Assembly (NCBI GenBank): GCA_030248295.1
Contig: JASANH010000781.1
Span: 62,001 to 126,000, forward strand
Direction of reading: 5' to 3'
Length of the DNA: 64,000 nucleotides
Source: Mesodorylaimus sp. YZB2_4
Lineage: Eukaryota; Nematoda; Enoplea; Dorylaimida; Dorylaimidae
Within the stretch, counting starts at the first letter, position 1, and each line of letters begins with the position of its first letter. The position numbers and the translations under genes are program-made. Shown here piece by piece: positions 1-12,300 of the stretch. Below the pieces are notes generated by a model. The model had not been told where the DNA came from, searched no databases, and worked only from the letters and a program-made list of their open reading frames with translations.

Positions 1-146
1 ATGCTAACATGGATGGTGGTCAAGGGGGCTATTAATGGTACATATTTGGTGTTTGGGTACAGACTATACTGCTCTTCCAGCCACGTATACCCAGGAAGTT
101 ATGTCATATTCAAGAATCAAATGTGATTGTAGATACCCTACGAACT

Positions 147-540
147 GCTTAAAGTTATCAATTCCTTCTTATGTTAGAGTATGGCTAGTCCGACTTATTC
201 ATCAGAGTTGAATGAGAACTTCCACATATGGACCCTTCCCTTTGCAGAAATTACTTAGAAAAACTGGTCATTCTCACAGCTTACAATTTGTGTGACATTC
301 TCGATATTTACGCAGAACGAGAACGTGAAATGAAAGACTTTGTGCATGCATGCATGAAGCATATACTGCGAATCCTGGAGTCGAACAACTATGAAAAGGT
401 TTCTGTAGTTGCTGATGGTGGTAATTTGCAAAATTTCTGTAGTTTTGACCCGTTTGACCCGATCTTTCAAAAGAGTGACCCGACCCGATTTTGACCCGAC
501 CCGACCAGAAAGTACCTGACCCGATCCGGGGTCTAATCGT
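147..540. repeat. Dispersed repeat R1, copy 1
   Basis: This stretch matches 32843-33165 over most of its length. Shared landmarks in the same order are TTATCAATTCCT, ATGAGAACTT, CATGCATGCAT and a GACCCGACCCGA tail followed by AAAGTACCTGA. The 88-residue frame at 228-494 is not matched by an open frame in the second copy, so I read this as a non-coding repeat. The tail with repeated GACCC steps looks like a degenerate short tandem repeat. No terminal inverted repeats are visible. Confidence 0.6.
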
Positions 541-1185
541 GAGTGCCAGAGCGAGTAAAACTCTTGTCATTGAGTCGTTCACAGTTTCATTACCAAAACG
601 AAGCATACTAATGTAAACGTAGCCATGTTGTTGACCTAAAATTGATACAGGCATTTTGGCGGAAGCATTGTTTTATTTCAAAAAAACACGAATGAGATCA
701 AATACGTTGTTGAATCACGAAGAAACTGAGAAAACTATATTTTCCACCTATTTTTACCAGTGTTACTGAAAATCCTTCGCGGTTACAGTACTCTGCTATC
801 CTGCGCATCACAGTCGAAAACGCGCGAAGTGCGTGCAATTAAAATTTCTCTAAAAATTCGATTTTCGCATTCTTTAAAACGGGGTTACAGATTTGAGCAA
901 ACCGAAGTATGCCAACCTTATTTTACACGGGAAGTGCATATCACAGCATTCTCACCTTTTTTAAGGTTACCCCCTGTGCTACTATAGCTTTAAGGAAACA
1001 AAACAGCTGTTTTGGTTTAAATAGCCTTCGTACAGCGATCTGTTCCAATAAAGGCGCGACTTTTTCCTGAAATAATCATCCAGCGCGGTGCCTTGTGCAA
1101 AAGCCACAGAACAGAAGCCCAGTCCTCATATTTTCCTTATCCATCAGAATCTCAGCTCATGTGCGTCACCATAGATACGGGTATA
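541..1185. other. Intergenic, nothing recognised
   Basis: Short frames occur here, but none has a plausible start, splice context or recognisable domain. I see no RNA gene. Confidence 0.4.
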
Positions 1186-1616
1186 TCACACTTTAATCTC
1201 CTTAGCCATCCTAATTAAATCGGACAGGTTTTCCTCGAAAAATTGACAGGCGCTGCTTACATCCGCAGACTGTGCTTTGATGTATTCGCAAAGCTTCCCT
1301 AACAGGCCGCTATCTTGTAATAAAATTTCAGAAAAATCTGCGGCAGCGTCAATTATCAACTTCTTTAAATCAGTTCCGTCTTTCTTCATTTTCTTGATAT
1401 CTTCGGCGAGTTTTATCACTTTAGGAACCAGCGGCAAATATTTTAGAATTTTTTCCATGATACTAGATGCTAATGCTGCTTGAGCTTGCGGCGTATCTAA
1501 TTCTAAAGTTGGAAATATTCTGTAAGATTGTTATTTAATGGCATTGTCTCACCTTTGCCACTGCTCCCATGACACAGGGAAAGTGCCATCACACCCAGAA
1601 AAAGTAAGTGCAACAT
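1186..1616 (-). CDS. Small secreted alpha-helical protein, unknown family
   Basis: Two exons, 1553-1616 and 1186-1502, are separated by a 50-nt GT-AG intron and give a 126-residue protein. The start at 1616 was chosen because it opens a clean signal peptide (MLHLLFLGVMALSLCHG); a start in exon 2 would lack one. The mature part is predicted amphipathic helix throughout, with alternating Lys/Asp/Glu and Leu/Ile, and carries only two cysteines (in LCEYI and SACQFF), which could form one disulfide. I do not recognise the family. Small helical secreted proteins of this kind include lipid carriers and nematode surface or venom-like products, but nothing here decides the function. No neighbour on the same strand suggests an operon. 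Confidence 0.7.
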
Positions 1617-3345
1617 TTCAAGTTTGTTGGGTAGAAGCAGCTGTACTCGTAGGCCGAAAGAGAAATAAATAGTTATGGTACCACCAGTCAGACAATTATC
1701 AGCTGCTCTTTTTTTAATTGATTTCAAGTCTCGAATTTATAGTAACACTTATTTTTGCCATATCTGTAAAAGGTTTGGAACTATGACGTGGTGCAAAATT
1801 AGAGTGCATGATGCTTCGAAGTTAGTACACTCAATTTTTAAGTCAAAGGGCATAAATGCTCGAATCTGTAAATGTGAATGTTTTACTGAAAAAGGCTTGA
1901 ATCGAACCAGAAGGGAAACGTTACACTGAAATTATGTTGCACATACTTTCGTGGAGGAAGGGCACTATTCTGGAGAAGAATTCAGAGAGAAGTATTTTGG
2001 GGGCCGGGGTTACTCAGAAATTGAGATCCTATGTTGTGCTCATTAGTTCTTAGAGACCAAGTAAAATATAGTTTCAGATAAATGTTCCTTGGTTGAATTC
2101 CATCAGTTAATTTTTCTAGCCAGTATCACAAGGCAATATTCTTCGCATAAATGCGCAAGAATCAGAAACCAAGCAAAGACACGCAAAAACACAACACACA
2201 GACTTCTCCTGAAACTACATTTTACTCAGCAATTAAAGACTGTGACAGTTTTAGTCAGAAGAGAAGTGTGGAGTAGAATCTGGAATCGCAGCGAGTTTGA
2301 AGTATGTGCAAGACAGCCGTGGAATTGAAGAAATCGAAAACAGCGTGTGCCACATCTATTTTTGCAAAATAATGCTGGGAGAGATGCGCATTTTACACAA
2401 CCATCCAAGAATGTGGTGTTGCAACCAACAAAGAGAAGAGAAAAAAGACCTGTGTTCTGACTACAAAGGCTCCCAGAAATAGAAGGGTAGAGTTTATAAT
2501 AAATGGTAAAATATGGGTTCAGATTGAAGTTACACTGTCTGGTTTTTTCTTTTTCACACTCAGAATTAAATTGCTTGGATCCTCTGAGCATGGTTTTTGT
2601 TCACCTGGCGTGCAATGTGAACTAAAGTGGGGTGAAAACTGTGTACATTGTGAGTGTTACTTAAAAAATCAACTCAAGGCATATTATGTGTAGAAAAACT
2701 TGGCCCAACTTGTTCAGATGTTTTGAGTTTTTCGTTCACATATTGGGACAACTGCTTTGCCTCATTTCGCTGCCTTTCCCGCTGGCCAGCCTTTTTACAC
2801 ATGTTTAAAGAACTTTTTTATCTAATGGCACAGTCAGCGAAAAAAAGTTGAAAATCATAGTTTACAGCTCAAAATCAACAATTTTTACCATTGTCACTTT
2901 TTTGTTTCACATTCCTTGTTCTAAATATTAAACTGCAGAAATAAGCTACCAATATCCTCTGAACCATGCACTTATTTGAATTCCCGCCTTTACTCACCGG
3001 AGCTCCCTATAACAAAAGCATGGCTGTGACGTGACCTCGCACGAACTTTGTCTGCTAGTGCGTGGGAAGCCACGAATAGCCACGATTTTGGATTCGTGGG
3101 TGGGGCATGCGAGTACAATATTTCATTCCCCACCTAGGTGTGTGGTGGGCAGTCGATTGTCATCCTTGACTTTATCGCCAACACAAAAAATATTCTTTTT
3201 ATTTTTTACATTGAATTTTCATGCTCTGAAATCGATCGATTTCCGCCATATCTCCCGAATAAATTATTAATCACGAATTAATTTTCAATCATTTCACAAA
3301 TATCACTTGGCCTACAGTAATCTTTCCAACTTAATTTTTTGGACA
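1617..3345. other. Intergenic, nothing recognised
   Basis: AT-rich sequence lies between the small secreted gene and the sulfhydryl oxidase. Several 60-120 residue frames are present on both strands, but none shows a domain, signal peptide or splice-consistent extension. The promoter region of the oxidase must lie at the right end, but no clear TATA box is seen. Confidence 0.4.
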
Positions 3346-6300
3346 ATGATCAGATTAAAGATTTTTGTTCCGATTTGCCTTCTTTTGAATATTTTCGCCA
3401 TGACTTCAGGCGAAGAAGCGATGCAAGAAAGTTTATATACAAAAGACGATCCTATTTTACAATTAAGTTATAAAGATTTCAATGAATCGATTTATCACCA
3501 AAAGAAAGCATTTTTCGTTGAATTTTATTCAAGTTGGTGCGGTCATTGCATTGCTTTCGCGCCTTTATGGAAACAACTTGCGAAAGAGGCTGTTGGTGAG
3601 TGTCAAGGCCGTTTCCTGTCGTCTCTTTTCATCCTACATTTTAACGAAATTTTAACCGTCATCGATTCAATTGTGCTTCCTCACATTTTCTGAAGCTCTA
3701 CACTACATTCGCCGTTTTCTCCTTTCCAGCCGTCCTTAAGACTAAGCCCAAATTTTTCAGGTTGGAAGCAAGTCGTTGAAATCGCTGCTGTCAATTGCGC
3801 ATTAGAAAGTAATTTTAATTTATGTCAAGAACACAATTTGGAAGGATATCCTACATTAAAGGTATGCCTGTGTTTGCATGGAAAACGTGGGCTAGCTTGC
3901 TTACGTCGCAGTGTATAGAGCTCGTTCATAGAGGATGTACGTTGCTTAACCTTTGCTTAGGCCTCTGTCCTTCGTCCCGATGACCATACCTAGTCAATAT
4001 TTACTCTTTATGGTAGTCAAGCCTCTTATTGTAGGTGCATCGTGTCCTGGCTTAGCAGTGCAAAGCGAACCATCGTTGCTTTGAGAGGGCTTTGATGAAG
4101 TGTGCAAATACTAGCATTTCACACGTGGCGAAGGGGGCTATAGCATAGGCGGCTCACTAAGTAAGTAAGCGCAATGAATAAAGGGCACTTCGCACTGCAT
4201 AGTTGTTGGGTGTGGGGAACCAATGTTTCGCAACGATTTTCGAGCTGAAGGAATTATGCAGGGGCATGAAAGAGTGATTGGATTAATGGGGTGGTGTGGG
4301 ATAATGCATGATGCAATGGCCTGGCTTTTTGTTTTTTATTAGCGCTGCCGTGCATTTGAACAGTAGCGGCTTTATGGAAGAAGATACTCCTCATATTGAG
4401 GGTGTGGGCGGTCTCAAAACAGTTCAGGTAGACTCCTGATCGTTAAAGCCTGATGTGTTACTGTATGGGTTTATTATTCCACATCTACTTGTTGTACAGT
4501 ATGTTGTTGTAGTTTGAGGGTGCGACAGATCTTCGTTCTCGTGCCGGCGGGTTTAGGCTGATCTTACAAGCGAGCGGTCCAATGTCTTCAATGGGCCAAG
4601 CTTGGTAGAAAGGCCTTCCTGCAGAGTATCGATCACTAAGACCCCGACTCCTCAACAAACTTCTCAGGCGTGTATGCCGCGCCTCCCAAGGGTGCCTGCA
4701 ACTGCTCTGTGCAATGATGCACTAGCCTGGCTGCTGATCGAATGCACCCAGTCTCAAGATGCCTTCGCTGGCGAACAATTCCACTGTCGATGGCGCAGTA
4801 AAGAACCGATCAGCACCAGAGGATTCTTTACAAAGCACAACAAGGCACGACGATGTCTTGACAGTCAGTCCTAGATCTTACCCGCAGATAAGCCAAGTAC
4901 CTGCTTTGGAGTCAAGGCGTGAACTTTTCCAGTATGAACCAAATGAAGCGACGACCGCAGAGGCCCTTTTAGAGTATGCTAATCGAAGTCCCTGGCGCGC
5001 CCCACAGTTTTGAATGGCTTCCCTGGAAGGGACAGCGCTAATCTGACCCAGCAGCCTGCTCTTATACTGCCCTGGCTCCTCCCAGCCAAGCCAACTGCCA
5101 GAGCCGCACCCCCAAGAACTCCAGGCGCCCGCATACTGTTGGGTTTTAAGCGGATAGTTACCAAATACTGTTTCGTAGAAGAGGCGGGCATTAGGCAACC
5201 AAAGATCACCCAGCAGGCGTAGGAGGGAGTGTGGCAGACCGAAGTGGCGGACAAAAACTCCGGCTGGTGCATGCAAGTCTTACGATTGTACCTTCGGCTG
5301 AAACATCAACCCTAGAGGTTGACGTCTCCTAACCAGGGGGAGTATTGATTACTCTCTCCCACTCGTCATTGCCTGCCAGGCAGAGGATTACACTCACCCA
5401 AGTATGGGCAAGGGGGTAGGAGGGGTAAACCCCCACCCCCCCCCCCCCCCCCCCGCCCTTGTTGGGCCGGCCAGGACATCGAGCCCTTCCTCTCGACCCC
5501 CCCCCCCCACCTCAGGTCCAGCCCTGGCCTCTCAGCAAAGGCCATTGTCCTGACAGCCCACAGTAGTTTATGTAAACAGTCATACAACTCGCTCACTCGA
5601 CTCGACCAAAACCAGACCTGGCCTGACCTGTCTCACATGCAATCAGATCAGGCTTAGGCGATCTGATCTGATCTCTAACCCCTCCCTGCTCCCCCAACCC
5701 CCCCCCCCCCCCCCTTAACCCAGCCGACCTTGCCATACTTGCATTCCCTTCACCTGTCTCTCTCAGCTTTTCTGCGCCTACAATTATCGCTGGGGCGTGA
5801 AAGACTGCTAGAAAGACATCTGACAGGGTTTGGTGTGGTGTGTGTGTGTGTTTGCTATCAACGTCCCTACCTTGCCTGGGTGGTGGCCTAGCGGGGGTAA
5901 AGGCGTTTCCCTCTCACAGTGGGTGCGCAATTACAAAGGAGGGCTTGACTCCCAGCTGGGTAGGAAATGATTGTCATTTATGTGTTCCTTAATCCTCGAG
6001 TGCGCTGTGCAGTACATAGGTGTGTTTGGCATGTGGAGAAGGAAGTATATCTGATTGCCTTGGCTGGCCGCCGTATACAGCGTATCAGTTGTCTTTGTTG
6101 GCCAGTCGGTATACTCACTCCAGTCTAGGCACGAACCCGTCAGGTTGATGTCTCAGGCACCTACGACTAGATGACCTGCCTGGAGGGTTTTTCTAGTCCA
6201 TCCGCTCCGCCGCGGTATCTTCTCCAATGGAGGGTCATTTCCGCCTATTACAGCTGTATGGTGCTTGGCTATGGATAAAGTATGACATGACATGGCATCA

Positions 6301-9300
6301 ACGCTCATGATGTGCTACATGAGTGTGTCTTCCCCTCAATGACTATGGAGTCGGAGGATGACAGCCAGAAATGGCGATGTGAGGGCTGACAATCATGAAG
6401 CAGGATGCAGATGCCTACTGTTCTGACATCAGAGTTAAAGGACGTCTTACATGCTTCCTACCAGACCATCGCTCGCACAAGATCCAGATCACACTTTTCA
6501 GTCATACACAGAACAGTCATGTGATAGTCATACTTTTTATAGTACTTCAAGTACGAAAGTACCGGCTCGCAAGATGGCGTCATTTACTCTGGATCGAGGG
6601 AAACAGCCGCTGACATGATGACTGGTATCGCCAATTTAGTAGCTGCTGATCACGAGAATCAAAAACCGCCCACCTGGCCTGATTTCACTTTGGCGCATGA
6701 GTAAGATTTTCTATTATCTGCTTTATCAGTCAAATCGTGTCAGCAGTCCATATCACCCCAAAAGCGCTGATAAATGTTATCATCGCAGTGAATTTTGTAT
6801 CCTTTTCACTAATAAGAACGCTACTTTTTAGTAACAAACCTGACGAAAATTTATGGCATCCGGATACCCATTACTTGGTTCTGATTTTCGAAGAGTACCC
6901 AGCAAAGCAGCCGGCAACAGCGACTGCTAAGGTTCCAGCGCCGAGTATTGGCTCGCAGGCCTTGTTAGATTTCATGGACGCTAGTGGGATCTTGATCAGG
7001 AGAGCTACTAGCAAGCATCAATTGGCTAGAGCGCATGATATAAAATCATTCCCCGGTGTATTGATCTTCAGTCGATCGCGTCACGGGGAGCCTCAATATG
7101 TTTCCAAGTAAGGCATATTGGCTCACATTAGGATATTCCAGAAGAGGATCCGCCATGGGTCATGAGGATCATATACAGGCTGCTGTGTTGGGCACGTATC
7201 AGATGTGATTGCTATGCCACAAGTCATGCATGTGCACCAGAGACGGGTGAAGGGATCTGGGCAAATTCTACGCAGTTTCTTACTATCTGCTGAGCTTCAT
7301 GGAAAACATGTTTCACCCCACCTGTGACATGATAAATTCAGAAGTGAACAAATATTAAGTTAGACAAGTCAGTAAAGACTACAGGAGCACACAGTGGGGT
7401 TGGCGGAGGGGGGCAAATTTTTCATCAAAAAATTTAAATTTAAAAATGGCGGGAAAATTTCAAGTTTTCTGTGCCTCCGCTTAAGCATTCGCGCTTTGCC
7501 TTTTGCCATATGTACATGCAGAACATTGAAATATATAGGATATATGATCTTCTCTGGGGGTCTGCTGGTGCTCACATACTGTGATCAGCTGACTTTGATC
7601 GCTTGAGTCCCTAATATCGATGATTTTTCACAAACCAGCAGCATATTTTAGACTGTCACTGTACTCTTCCTTTCAGAGAAGCCCTATCACGACGCGACCT
7701 TCTCCTCAAGATCAAACATAATACTGATTTGGCCAGTAAAGAATACGCCCAGAAGAAATCGGACCAAAAAAGCGATGGGTAAGCAGAATTTTTTTATTTT
7801 TTAAGAGAGTGTTTATGAGAGACTCGATCCATATGAAATATACTGTACTTGGCCAGTCCATTGTTTTGACCCTTTTTTATATGCTCTATCGAAAAATCAC
7901 AAAACTAATTCTCTCGGCTGAAGTAAATTTTTTTAATGCCTATATGTGGAAATATAGCACATAAAAGGTAAAAAGTGGTCACTTTTGGTCAAGAAATCAT
8001 TTCCAACTTGAGTATCGATTTTCACCAAAGATTCGGTTCTCCGAACCCGCGAAATTAGTTGATGCTGTGTGAAGTGTCTGCTATAGTTTGCTTCGCTTGA
8101 CATCTTCTTGGTCCTCAAAAGTGAGGACCTTCGCTCCAATATGTGCTGCCAGCAGTTCGAGTCGCGAAATTGTTGGATCATTCGCCTTCTACTTCTCCCA
8201 GCCACTGTCTTCTTGTTTCGGTTTCATTCGACTCTTCGCGAAAACAGGGTTTGATTGGCCTGTTTGAGGTCGCAAGTAGACGCGCGCCCCATACGCCTTT
8301 TCTGATGCATCGCAAAAGACATGCAGTTAATATGGTCCCTGGCCGCTGCCTAGGTACCTCGGTTGCTCGATTTGATTGAGGCCATTGATTTCTGTTCGAA
8401 TCTGATCCCATTTGTCTTCGTTTGATTTCGTTAATTGATAATTCCCTTCGAGGCTGTCTGGCTGATCGAGATGTTCCACTTTTTGCGGCATTGATCTGGA
8501 TATCGATTGTCCTGGACTTTGATCGTTTCATTGAATATCTGCATGGCTTTCCCGTCGTCACGTTTATTTATTTGATCAGTGATGCCAATCTTCTCGAGTT
8601 CCCACAGGTCGTTGAGTTGAGTTCGATCCTTGATGTGTGGCTCGAGGTGATTCAGCTCTTGACTGTTGATTGCGACTGACGAGACAAAGCAGTTAAATGT
8701 TGAGGCTGGCTCAGCGCTTTTGATTTGGTTCTTGATTGGCCGAAAACGATCCACCCGAAGATAGAGTTGCGGAGTGGTCGCCACAGCAAAGCCACCTGAC
8801 CGGCTGGAGGTTCGAAACTTTTCAAGCTACACACATCTTCTTCGAATAACAGCATTGTGCCAAAAATTTGGGCGGAAATGCAGAAACCAAGATAGTGCTA
8901 AGGGAGAACAACTGACGGCGCATGACAGGGAAATCGCAGAGACGTACTGGATAAAACGAGATTAACAAATGCAATGTGGAGAAGAACTAAAACGTCTAGA
9001 GTGGGGAGAATCGTTACGCGTTGGACAAATCCCGATGGAACTGGATGTGAAGGGTCTGATTCGAGGTCGAGGTCGGATTATGCACGCTCTTCTGAATGAA
9101 GAGGCAAAGAAACCAATCCTGCTATTGAGGAAATCTGAAGTTGCGAAGTTGATAATCGCGCACACTCACGCTCAATAGACCTTTTCAGCGTGCTCTGAAA
9201 GCTTCTTATTTGAAATTCCCGCTTCGGCTGCTTATAACAACAAAACAAGGATCCAGCAGATCTGTGCGCGATCTTATGCATGGCTATATACTTAAGTATA

Positions 9301-12300
9301 TAGCCATTTCTTATACTATTTTATCTCACAGACAACTCTATATTTTTAACAAAATTTATTTCTATAAACATGAAAAAAATCCCCAATATATCATTAAAAA
9401 TTTTTAATTTATCCACTCTTCTCTTCTCCTCTTTTTTTTTTTTTTTATAAATAGAATTCTCTCCCTACTTTCTTTACTCCATCGGCACAGACGGAAATTC
9501 AAATTTTTGCTAACGCTGATAAGGTCTATTGTGTCACGCTGGAACGGCATAGACGCTCACTTATCTCCGCAGCGATTTTGGATCACAGCAGGACGGCAAG
9601 TTGTTTTCAATGTCATTCGTCGCTGCACTCGGTGCAAAAAGCTCGATGGAGGTCCATTTACCGCGCCAGAAGCTCCAAGCTTACCGCAAGAACGAGTAAT
9701 TGTCTTTACACCATTTGGGGCAATTGGTGTCGACTACCTTGGTCCGTTCACGGTTACAATACGAAAGAACAAACTCGCAAAGCGATGGATCTGCCTATTC
9801 ATATGCACCGCAACCAGGGCAGTCCATCTCGAGTTCGTCGAGGGCTTAAGCGCAGACGACTTTCTCAACGTTTTTTCGCATCTTTATCGCACGCCGACAT
9901 TGCTTATTGCTTATTTTTGGGCGTAGAACAATTCTAAAAATACAGAAATGACCGCTACATTCTGATGAATCTGAGTCTTTTTTTAAAATTAGCGTAGCTA
10001 TAACCATTCCTGAGATATTTGGTCGTAATCGATTATGTGACCGAAACAGCTGATCACTGACGTTTTTTGTTGAATGTCTAATGATCGGTTATAGCTAGAA
10101 AACTTTTAAAAACAGTTCCAGATTCCTTGGAATGAAGCGGTCATTTCTGTATTTTTAGAATTGTTCTACGCCCAAAAATAAGCAATTTTATTTAGACGTA
10201 AAAATGAGCAAGCTATGATTTTTTGACAAAAAACGACCACTTTTTACCTTTAAAGTGCTATATTTCCATATTTAGGCATATTGTGAAAATTTTACTCCCG
10301 CTAAGACAATCAGTTTTGCGAGCCCTTTTGATAGACTATATAAAAAGGGGTTAAAAAATCGACTGGCCAGCCCCGGGTCGAGTCTCTCAGAAACCCTCTT
10401 CTAAACTTTCTGAATTTTTGATTTCTTTGTGTTTTTTAGCGACGTTTCAGATGAAATGTCCAAACGTTATTATGTACACTATACTGATTTGTTATCAGCC
10501 ATCTCGTACACATTCAGGCAGGAAATACCAATGAATAAGAAGATCACAGGCGAGAAGTTGACTGCTTTAAAAGCGTTTTTGGAAACGTTGACCAGGGTGA
10601 GAGAAGGTTTGCGTTAGAGAACAGAGGCTCAATCTACAGGCGTGTACATGTTTTGGGGGAGGTGGGGGTAACCCTTTGTGGGCGTGATCGGCTGAAATAT
10701 TTCCCCACCCAGCGCGCGTTTACCTTCACCCCTGCCCTGCGGGTCTTGGTAAATCGATTATCTTACCGTTGGGAGTAGGATGAGTCTCATACTGATACTC
10801 AGACTCTCGAGGGTGAGATAATGTTACGAATAAAGTTCTTACCCGTTACATAATAGATTTAGAGAAAACAGTAGAATGCCTGTATGGAATATCTTTTGTA
10901 AAATCTTAACTTCTATGTTTGTCAATTGAAATTTGAATAATAGTGGGAAAGTTTTTATGCATTTCTTAGTCAGTGTCCAGACCTTTCCTGTACTTGCGTG
11001 TTCAGGGTAAGAGTGTGCACATCAGGTTAAGGTAGATAGGGTGAAGTTGTGCGTTTGGGGATTTAAGGCATATTGTGCCTATGCTCGTGCTGCTGACAGC
11101 GAATCAGGTTTTTACTGGACAGAGGAAACAAAACAGATTTATCTGCTTTTTAGTACTTCCCAGGATCAGAACCAATGAAGCGTCTTCTTTTTCGCATGGT
11201 ATCATGGCTAAATGAGAAACCAGAAGTGGTAACATCGGATGAGTGGCTTGCCCAGTTGAATAAAATTCAGGTATTGCAGAGTTTGTTGGAGGTAGATTCT
11301 TTCTGTGGAAGGCTGAATTTCTCTTTTGTTTGAAGGAAGAACTAGGTCGACCATTGCCATCAAGCTTGTCTTGGGTGGCTTGTAAAGGATCGTCACCAAA
11401 ATACCGCGGATATCCGTGTTCTATGTGGACCTTGTTTCATACGTTGACTGTGGAAGCGTATAAGATGGACGGGCAAAGTGAGTTTCGCTGCTGCCTTACT
11501 GTTCTCCTTCAGATTTAGTCTGGCTATTGTAAAGTTTTGTACAACACTCTAATACAATTATTGAAGCATCTTGCGGCGTGACGGCATTTGTTAAGCCGGA
11601 TGCTTAAAATCAAGGAGCTTCTGGCTGAATAGTAAGGGAATCAAACAATCTCGAATTCGCGCATATTTTAGCTCAGCAGTGGCTTTTTATGACAAAGTCT
11701 GCAAGATCTTTGCCATGAACGGTCTTGTGAGTTGCTCTTTGGAACTTGCATTTTTCGAAATTATTATTTCCCGCCATTTCTAGATCATTGCAGGCGTATT
11801 ATATAAGAGGAAAGGCATGAGCGGGAAATATAAATTTTGAATGCCCTGTCTTGCAACTGTGAGCATGAGCGTTGCAACATAAGGTCATTGTCAGTGTTTA
11901 TAGGGTTGAGTGAGGAGGCTGACTTGGGCAGCGTAATTTTGCACTGACTGGTCATCGGAATGTGATTCTGTACATGAGCTATGAAGATAGGGTTTCTGAG
12001 AGACTCGACCCGGGGCTGGCTAGTCGAATTTTTTGACCCTTTTTGTGTTCTCCATCAAAAGTACTCACAAAACTGTTTTTTCGGAAGTAAAATTTTTTAA
12101 AAATGCATATATATGGAAATAGGTGAAAAGTGGTCGTTTTTGGTCAGAAATCATAACTCGCTTTTTTTGGCCTAGAACAATTTTAAAAATACAGAAATGA
12201 CCACTACATTTCAAGGAATCCGAATCTGCTCTAAAATCAGCCTAGCTCTAACAATTTATGCGATATTTAAAAAAACCGTTCGTGATCAGCCGTGATCAGG

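Noticed and set aside
5366..5596. Frame with poly-Gly opposite poly-C runs
   Set aside because: It arises from the homopolymer tract inside QSOX intron 2.
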